From the NCBI GenBank assembly GCA_964532385.1, contig CAZHHW010000096.1, positions 1 to 11,878 of the forward strand: a stretch of 11,878 bases of DNA. The letters are read 5' to 3'. How positions within the stretch are numbered: the first letter of the stretch is position 1; each line of letters opens with the position of its first letter. The notes below the pieces were generated by a model. It saw nothing but the letters and a program-made list of their open reading frames with translations. It made no database searches and had not been told where the DNA came from. Source of the DNA: UBA6921 sp964532385 (GTDB lineage: Bacteria > Pseudomonadota > Gammaproteobacteria > SG8-11). Positions 6,885 to 11,878 of the stretch are shown piece by piece. The position numbers and the translations under genes were made by a program.

Positions 6885-8080
6885 GTTTTGATCTTGCCGA
6901 TAATGTCGTAAATTGGCCCCAGCACCGACAGCATGATCCAGCCCAGCATCAAACCCAGCACCACGGTCAACACCGGCTCGATCATCGACTGCGCGCGTTC
7001 GATGGATTCGTTCACATCGCGATTGTAGAAATAGCTGATATTCAACAACGCGGCATCGAGCGCGCCGGTGGACTCGCCGACTTTGAGCATGCGCACCACC
7101 AGCGGCGGAAACAGCCCGACGCTGGCCATGCTGGCCGAGATGCTGTTGCCTTCGCTGATTTTTTTGCGCACGTCGTTGAGCGCCTGAGTGATGACGCGGT
7201 TGCCGGTGGTTTTTTCGACGATCTGCATGCAGTTCATCACGGTGATGCCCGATGCGTACAACAGCGCGAAATAGTTGGCGAAGCGCGTGAGAATGATTTT
7301 GCGCAGGATCGGGCCGACCACCGGCATGTTCAATTTGAAACTGTCGAGACGGAAACGCACCGCTTCGCTGCGTTTCGCCGCGACCATGATCGAGACAAAA
7401 GTGATGACCGGCACGGCGATGATCACGTGCCAGTAGTTGACGAAGGCGCTCGAGACCACGATCAGAATCCGCGTGTGGATCGGCAGCTCGTTGCCGGTGG
7501 ATTTAATAAACGAGACCAGTTGCGGCACCAGGTAAATCATCAAAAAAAACACCACGCCGATCACCACGACGGCGACGAAGGTCGGATACAGCAGAATTTT
7601 TTTCGTTTGCGCCGCTAGCTCGTCCTGCCACTTGATGTTCTCGGTAATATTTTTCAGCACGTCGGGTAATTGGCCCGCCTCTTCACCGGCGCGAATCAGT
7701 TGAGCGAACACGTCGTCGAACACTTTGGGATGTTCGGCCAGCGCTTGCGACAGGGTTTTACCGGCTTCGATACTCTGCGTGATGGCCGAGATGACTTCGC
7801 GAAACACCGGGTTGTCGACGCTGTCGCGTAAATCCACCAGGCCTTCGTGAATCGGCACGCCCGCGCGCGCCAGTTGTTCCAGGTGATAGCAAAACGTGAT
7901 GAGGTCGCGGCGCGTGACTTTTTTGCGCGAACCGATGCGTGCGCGCGCGGCGCTGAAGCTGATGAGCTCCAACTCCATGCGCGTCACGCGCAAGTCAAGA
8001 TCCGCCTCGTTGGCGGCATCGACATTGCCGGTGACGGTGCTGCCGTCGCGGCTGATGGCCTTGTATTTAAATATAGGCAT
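6881..8080 (-). CDS. mshG: pilus/secretion platform protein, GspF/PilC family (MshG)
   Basis: A 399-residue polytopic inner-membrane protein that the assembly ATPase works on to load subunits into the pilus. Two GspF domains are visible. The first runs about 60-185 (RRDLITFCYHLEQLARAGVPI, then LIRAGEEAGQLPDVL) and leads into a membrane segment LLYPTFVAVVVIGVVFFLMIY. The second runs about 260-390 (ILTRFANYFALLYASGITV, then MLKVGESTGALDAAL) and ends in a membrane segment around VLTVVLGLMLGWIMLSVLG. A further membrane segment lies at about 205-233. I chose the ATG at 8080 because it gives the family N-terminus MPIFKYKAISRDG. An in-frame ATG at 8095 adds five residues and has GAGAG directly against it. 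The gene follows mshE after a gap with a palindromic repeat and shares ATGA with the next gene. Confidence 0.93.
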   Translation of the reverse strand: MPIFKYKAISRDGSTVTGNVDAANEADLDLRVTRMELELISFSAARARIGSRKKVTRRDLITFCYHLEQLARAGVPIHEGLVDLRDSVDNPVFREVISAITQSIEAGKTLSQALAEHPKVFDDVFAQLIRAGEEAGQLPDVLKNITENIKWQDELAAQTKKILLYPTFVAVVVIGVVFFLMIYLVPQLVSFIKSTGNELPIHTRILIVVSSAFVNYWHVIIAVPVITFVSIMVAAKRSEAVRFRLDSFKLNMPVVGPILRKIILTRFANYFALLYASGITVMNCMQIVEKTTGNRVITQALNDVRKKISEGNSISASMASVGLFPPLVVRMLKVGESTGALDAALLNISYFYNRDVNESIERAQSMIEPVLTVVLGLMLGWIMLSVLGPIYDIIGKIKT

Positions 8081-8146
8081 GGCGGGACACCGCATCTCTC
8101 GTTTGAGACTGCAACGATCGACTCACTAATGGCCCCAAGAGAACCT

Positions 8147-8250
8147 TCCTTCCCCCTGCAAGGGGGAAGGTTAGGATGGGGGTGGTTTCAATTACGCAGG
8201 AGCATACCAACCAACCCCCATCCCAGCCTTCCCCCTTGCAGGGGGAAGGA
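8147..8250. repeat. palindromic dispersed repeat (MITE-like) in the mshE-mshG gap
   Basis: About 104 bases form an imperfect inverted repeat: left arm 8147-8187, right arm 8209-8250, with about 20 bases between. Each arm itself contains a perfect hairpin, CCTTCCCCCT and AGGGGGAAGG around a three-base loop (8148-8170 and 8227-8249), so it can fold as two small hairpins or one long stem. The rest of the arms (GGATGGGGG and CCCCCATCC) pair with few mismatches. An 8-base direct repeat AAGAGAAC flanks it at 8137-8144 and 8264-8271 and may be a target-site duplication. I recall C-rich repeats of this type as common in proteobacterial genomes. No U-run follows on the minus strand, so it is not a standard terminator, but it would fold in the mshE-mshG transcript. 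The rest of the 8081-8325 gap shows no convincing promoter. Confidence 0.8.
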
Positions 8251-8325
8251 GTGCTTAATTTAAAAGAGAACGGAGCTCTACAATTATGAGATTCCATTTT
8301 TATTGCATAGAGCGACATTTTAAAT

Positions 8326-10041
8326 TCACCCAATGCGCGCAGTGAGGTCGACAACACGTGACACTTCCTCGAGGCTGGTCACGCCGTTGAGAATGAAACG
8401 CACTCCGTCGTCCGCCAGGGTTTTGAAGCCGCGCGCTTTCGCATGCTGTTCAAGTTCGTGCTTGGAAGCGCGGCGCGCGAGCAACTCGTCGATCGCGGCG
8501 TCCATGCGTAAAATTTCCAGCAGCGAAAAACGCCCTTTGTAACCGCGTTGATCGCAGCGTTCGCAGCCGGTGGCGCGATACAACTGCACTTGCTCGTATT
8601 GAGCATCCGCCAGGCCCAGCAGCATGCGTTCGAGTTCGGAAGGCGTGTAGGCCTCCTTGCAATGCTGGCACAGACGCCGCGCCAGCCGCTGCGCGACGAT
8701 GCCGATGATGTTGCCTTCCATAACCTCGGGCTTCACGCCGATATCAAAAAGTCTGGGTATGGCGCCAACGGCGGAATTGGAATGCAGCGTCGAATACACC
8801 TGATGCCCGGTCATGGCCGCGCGAAACGCCATCTCGGCGGTCTGTTCATCGCGGATTTCGCCGACCAGAATCACGTCGGGGTCCTGCCGCATCATCGAAC
8901 GAATGCCGTTGGCGAAATCCATCTTGGTCGCTTCGTTGACCGACGACTGGCGGATCATGCTCATCGGATATTCGACCGGATCTTCGAGCGTCATGATGTT
9001 GATGCTTTCGCTGTTGACGTGATTCAGCATCGAATACAAGGTGGTGGTTTTACCGCTGCCGGTCGGGCCGGTGACCAGAATGATGCCTTCGGGGCGCGCC
9101 ATCAGCAGTTTGAGCAGCGACAGCATGTCTTCGGTCAGATTGAGTTTTTCCAAAGGCACAATGCCTTTTTGCCGGTCGAGCACGCGCAGCACGATATTCT
9201 CGCCGTGCGTGGTGGGCTGCGCGGCCACGCGAAAATCGATCGGGCGGCCCAGCAAAGTCAGCGAAATGCGCCCGTCTTGCGGCGCGCGCGTTTCGGCGAT
9301 GTTCAAACCGGCCATGACTTTCAGGCGCACCGAGATGCCCGACCAGTAATTTTTATGCAGCGTGCGCACCTGCCGCAGCACGCCGTCGACGCGGTAACGC
9401 ACGCGCAAAAAACCCTGCTCCGGTTCGAAGTGGATGTCGGAGGCGCTGTGTTTTACCGCATCCGCCAGCAAGGAATCCACCAGACGTACCAGGGGTTGAC
9501 TGTATTCATTGTTGTTGCTGGCATTCAGGCTGGTGTAGTCGACTTCGCCGGTTTCGATTTCGTTGATGATGCCGTCGATGGACAGCTCGAAGCCGTAAAA
9601 ATTGTCGATGGCCGCTTCGATTTCGGGTTCGGCGGCCAATAAGGTCTTGACCTGGATCTCGCCCCCCAGCGCCGCATTGAGCTGGTCGATGGCGACCACA
9701 TTGAAGGTATCGGCCATCGCCACGGTGAGCAGGTTATGTTCCGCGTCGAAACTCAGCGGCACCATTTTGTAACGGCGCGCGACATCCTTGGGGATCAGGC
9801 GCACCGCGTCGGCGTCGGCGATCACGTTGGCTAACGAAATACTTTCCTGACCGGTGGTTTCGCCGAGCGCATCGCGGATCAACGCTTCGGATACAAAGCC
9901 AAGCTGGATGAGGATTTTGCCTAACGGAATGTTTTGCTTTTTCTGTTCGGTGAGCGCGATGCGCAACTGGTCCTGATTAACCAGGCCCTTTTCCAGCAAC
10001 GCTTCGCCAAGCATGCGTTTGCGCGGCTTGGCGATGCTCAT
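8326..10041 (-). CDS. mshE: pilus assembly ATPase, GspE/PilB family (MshE)
   Basis: A 571-residue cytoplasmic hexameric ATPase that powers pilus extension. The N-terminal MshEN/GspE-N region (about 10-62) shows two LGxxL-type repeats separated by five residues. The N2 domain has SDIHFEPEQGFLRVRYRVDG (201-220). The motor has Walker A GPTGSGKT (325-332), Asp box INIMTLEDPVEY (348-358), Walker B DPDVILVGEIRD (387-398, catalytic Glu395) and His box TGHQVYSTLH (411-420). A zinc-binding tetracysteine, CQHC and CERC (458-461, 493-496), is intact. These point to an extension ATPase of the MshE/PilB/GspE type, not a PilT retraction motor. In Vibrio MshE the N-domain binds cyclic di-GMP, but here some consensus positions differ. 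The start overlaps the mshN stop as ATGA (10038-10041). Confidence 0.96.
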   Translation of the reverse strand: MSIAKPRKRMLGEALLEKGLVNQDQLRIALTEQKKQNIPLGKILIQLGFVSEALIRDALGETTGQESISLANVIADADAVRLIPKDVARRYKMVPLSFDAEHNLLTVAMADTFNVVAIDQLNAALGGEIQVKTLLAAEPEIEAAIDNFYGFELSIDGIINEIETGEVDYTSLNASNNNEYSQPLVRLVDSLLADAVKHSASDIHFEPEQGFLRVRYRVDGVLRQVRTLHKNYWSGISVRLKVMAGLNIAETRAPQDGRISLTLLGRPIDFRVAAQPTTHGENIVLRVLDRQKGIVPLEKLNLTEDMLSLLKLLMARPEGIILVTGPTGSGKTTTLYSMLNHVNSESINIMTLEDPVEYPMSMIRQSSVNEATKMDFANGIRSMMRQDPDVILVGEIRDEQTAEMAFRAAMTGHQVYSTLHSNSAVGAIPRLFDIGVKPEVMEGNIIGIVAQRLARRLCQHCKEAYTPSELERMLLGLADAQYEQVQLYRATGCERCDQRGYKGRFSLLEILRMDAAIDELLARRASKHELEQHAKARGFKTLADDGVRFILNGVTSLEEVSRVVDLTARIG

Positions 10042-11480
10042 GGCGAGGTGCCACCGCGGCCGGATGCACCCATGGCTTGCAGCCGCTGCTGAACATCGGC
10101 GGGACGAAAGCGGGTGGACTGTTTTGCGGCCAAATCCAGCGCCGCGCGGTAATACTTTACGGCCGTATCGGTTTGTCCCAGATGGTCGAAGCAGACCGCC
10201 AGATTAAATGCATAATCGGCATTGTCGCGTTGCGCCTGCACTGCCGGCAGCAAGGTGCGGCTCGCTTCCAGCCAGCGCTGCTGCTGCATCAAAAACGTGG
10301 CATAGGTGAACAACAGATGCGATGCGCCCGGCTCTTGCTCCAGCAAGGCCTTGATGCGCGCCTCCTGCTGCAAGGGGTCGAACGAACCGCTCACGCTGAC
10401 GAACCCGGCCTGCGCAATACTGTCTCTGGGGTCAAGCGTTAACAATTCCGAATAGATTTCCTGCGCGCGTACAAAATCTTTTTGGCGCACGGCAAGGGCA
10501 GCCATGCCCAGTAAGGCGTCGCGATTATGTTCGTCGCGGCTCAGCACCTGCGAATATAAATTCTGCGCACGGGCATCGTCGCCGCTTTGATAAGCGCGGT
10601 AGGCGGTTTGTAGCGCGGTAAAGATGTCGTTTTGCTGCGTGTCGCGGCTGATGCCAAGTGGTTCCGGCGCCGTAACCGGTGGATTCACAGCGGGATTGCT
10701 GCTGGCAGGAGGCGCAGCCGGGCCGGGGGCGGCGATCACCGGCGCGGGTACGTTCGCGGCGGGTGGGTTGAGCGGGGCGGATGCGAGCGCCAGTGGTGTA
10801 ATTTCAACGCGTGGTGGTTTGCTCGCCGGTTTTATTTTTACGGGTGCGCGCGGCGGGATTTTATCCGCCGCGGGCGTCACCGCCGGTAGCGGCGCGGCCA
10901 CGGCGGGTGGGGGTTCAGTGATGGACGTCAGCGCCGTCTGCGGCGCACCTAATGTGGCTTGCTGCGTGAGGTATTGCGCCATGGAGTTGTAATACCAATA
11001 CCCGCCCCCTGCCAGTGCGCATAACAGCGCGACGGCGGCGGCGGTCCACGCGGCGGGCAGGCCCCGGCGCGGTGGCAGCCTGCGCGCGGCGGATGCAGTG
11101 CGGGTGGATGCTGAATGGTCAAGACCAGGCTCTAATTTGAGGGTCGCGGGCGTAATTTGCGGCGCCGTCGGTGCGGATTTAGGCGCAGGCGCCGCTTCGA
11201 TTTGCATTGCAGCGCTCGCGGCCTGCATTTCCAGGCTGGCCACGGATGGGTTGTTGTCGGCCACGCGGCCGGTCATCAATGTAAAGGCGGCCGCCGTCAG
11301 CGCGGGCGCCGCGGCACTGGCGGGTTGGGCTGCGGGTATCGATGCAGGTTTGGGCGCCGCCGCATCCGCCGGAGTCAGCTCCAGCGTCAACGCGGGTGCA
11401 GGCGCGACCGCTGCGGGTGCCTCGGTGACTTTGCGTTTGGCTTGCTCCGCCTTCTTTAGAGCTTCCATCAACAGGCTCAT
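10038..11480 (-). CDS. mshN: MshN-like TPR membrane protein
   Basis: A 480-residue bitopic protein. The N-terminus MSLLMEALKKAEQAKRK is typical of the MshN/GspB-type start. A long Ala/Pro-rich cytoplasmic region (about 18-140) leads to one membrane helix (about 143-164, AWTAAAVALLCALAGGGYWYY), then a Pro/Ala-rich linker (about 186-276). The C-terminal periplasmic part (about 284-453) has TPR-like helical pairs, for example TAYRAYQSGDDARAQNLYSQ, MAALAVRQKDFVRAQEIYSE and FNLAVCFDHLGQTDTAVKYY. Such proteins may help secretin assembly or connect it through the periplasm; the exact role is not established here. GGAG at 11488-11491 supports the start at 11480, which lies 12 bases after the mshL stop. 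In the Vibrio locus mshM stands between L and N; it does not here. Confidence 0.85.
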   Translation of the reverse strand: MSLLMEALKKAEQAKRKVTEAPAAVAPAPALTLELTPADAAAPKPASIPAAQPASAAAPALTAAAFTLMTGRVADNNPSVASLEMQAASAAMQIEAAPAPKSAPTAPQITPATLKLEPGLDHSASTRTASAARRLPPRRGLPAAWTAAAVALLCALAGGGYWYYNSMAQYLTQQATLGAPQTALTSITEPPPAVAAPLPAVTPAADKIPPRAPVKIKPASKPPRVEITPLALASAPLNPPAANVPAPVIAAPGPAAPPASSNPAVNPPVTAPEPLGISRDTQQNDIFTALQTAYRAYQSGDDARAQNLYSQVLSRDEHNRDALLGMAALAVRQKDFVRAQEIYSELLTLDPRDSIAQAGFVSVSGSFDPLQQEARIKALLEQEPGASHLLFTYATFLMQQQRWLEASRTLLPAVQAQRDNADYAFNLAVCFDHLGQTDTAVKYYRAALDLAAKQSTRFRPADVQQRLQAMGASGRGGTSP

Positions 11481-11487
11481 GCTGGCG

Positions 11488-11491
11488 CTCC
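11488..11491 (-). promoter_or_regulatory. ribosome binding site of mshN
   Basis: Minus-strand GGAG seven bases before the mshN ATG at 11480. It overlaps the region just at the mshL stop and supports the chosen start. Confidence 0.55.
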
Positions 11492-11492
11492 G

Positions 11493-11878
11493 TTACTTTT
11501 GCGACGCATGGCCCGGTTCCGTGTCCGGAGCGCTGGGGACTCCCGGCCCGACTTCCGGCAAAAAGCGCCGGAAATCCTTTAATTCAGCGGTTAAAGACGC
11601 ATTCCGCATCACGGTCGGGCGCAGGAAGATCACTAGTTCGGTTTTGGTCAGCTCGTCGTCTTTGTAGCTGAACAAGTGACCGATCCACGGCAGACTCGAC
11701 AGCAGTGGAATACCGGCCGTGGATTTAGAAATTTTGTTTTGCATCAGTCCGCCCAGCACTGCGATCTGATTGCTGTCGATTTTCAGTAAAGACTCCATTT
11801 CGCGGATCTGTATTTCCGGAATTAAATTGTCAAATCCCGAGCCCGCGAGGCGCGGAGCCGGGTCGGTGACGTAGCCGG
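11493..11878 (-). CDS. mshL: outer-membrane secretin, C-terminal part (MshL), cut by the window edge
   Basis: Only the last 127 or so codons are in the window; the gene continues beyond base 11878. Reading open from the edge, the visible part starts with GYVTDPAPRLAGSGFDN and continues with LIPEIQIREMESLLKI, NQIAVLGGLMQNKISK, GIPLLSSLPWIGHLFSYK and TELVIFLRPTV. This is the conserved end of the secretin beta-barrel domain, with the VLGGL and GIPLLSSLPWIGHLF signatures shared by PilQ, GspD and MshL. Such proteins form the outer-membrane gated pore for the pilus. The IREMESLLKI style and the following mshN and mshE favour MshL. A hydrophilic tail of about 35 residues ends the protein. The internal ATG at 11798 is not the start. 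Stop TAA at 11493-11495. Confidence 0.92.
   Translation of the reverse strand, partial: GYVTDPAPRLAGSGFDNLIPEIQIREMESLLKIDSNQIAVLGGLMQNKISKSTAGIPLLSSLPWIGHLFSYKDDELTKTELVIFLRPTVMRNASLTAELKDFRRFLPEVGPGVPSAPDTEPGHASQK

Noticed and set aside
8147..8250. The inverted repeat as an intrinsic terminator between mshE and mshG
   Set aside because: No T-run follows the stem in either direction, and mshG needs transcription from upstream because no good promoter is seen in the gap.
8067..8318. Open frame on the minus strand through the mshE-mshG gap, with the segment STPSPCKGEGWDGG
   Set aside because: It is the translation of the palindromic repeat and runs into the start of mshG out of frame; such peptides arise wherever this repeat lies in an open frame.
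8548..9642. A 364-codon open frame on the + strand opposite mshE
   Set aside because: It is fully antisense to a gene with all ATPase motifs, is rich in His, Gln, Phe and Arg as expected of a mirror frame, and shows no recognisable domain.
11098..11667. A 189-codon Ala/Gly-rich open frame on the + strand
   Set aside because: It mirrors the Ala/Pro-rich part of mshN and the end of mshL; the composition is explained by GC-rich codons on the other strand.
1708..11878. The cluster as a standard type II secretion system (gsp genes)
   Set aside because: There is no GspC, GspG or GspO-like gene; MshN-type and MshL-type proteins and the PilO-like gene fit an MSHA/type IV pilus machine better.

Overview
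The window looks like a chromosomal piece of a proteobacterium, most likely a betaproteobacterium. The reasons are the LipA sequence style, the MSHA-type pilus genes and a G+C content in the high 50s by eye. The taxonomic call is an inference. Coding density is very high, there are no RNA genes or CRISPR arrays, and no stretch over 300 bases lacks a gene (the longest gap is about 245 bases).

Bases 21-962 (+ strand) hold lipA, lipoyl synthase. Everything else is on the minus strand. A VapBC-type toxin-antitoxin pair (PIN toxin 966-1355, AbrB-type antitoxin 1352-1597) lies tail to tail with lipA, with three bases between the stop codons. It has its own candidate promoter in an AT-rich gap (1598-1707).

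Bases 1708-11878 hold one long minus-strand cluster for a type IV pilus or pseudopilus machine of the MSHA type. Read in the direction of transcription it contains: the C-terminal end of a secretin (mshL, cut by the window edge), a TPR membrane protein (mshN), the assembly ATPase (mshE), a gap with a large palindromic dispersed repeat, the platform protein (mshG), a PilM/GspL-like bitopic protein, a PilO-like protein, a small exported PilP/MshK-position protein, a large PilX/GspK-like tip protein with two head modules, and a class III-leader prepilin. Most neighbours overlap by 4 to 28 bases or lie within 12 bases, so this is probably one operon with translational coupling; its main promoter is outside the window.

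In the inferred machine, MshE (cytoplasm) powers MshG (inner membrane). The PilM/GspL-, PilO- and PilP-like proteins link these to the MshL secretin, and the last two genes supply pseudopilin subunits. The order differs from the Vibrio MSHA locus: mshM is absent between L and N, the I/J/K-like module follows mshG, and no typical short major pilin is seen. The most unusual item is the 556-residue tip protein, which seems to carry two copies of the head module found once in the neighbouring prepilin, the second interrupted by a Cys-rich, low-G+C insertion.
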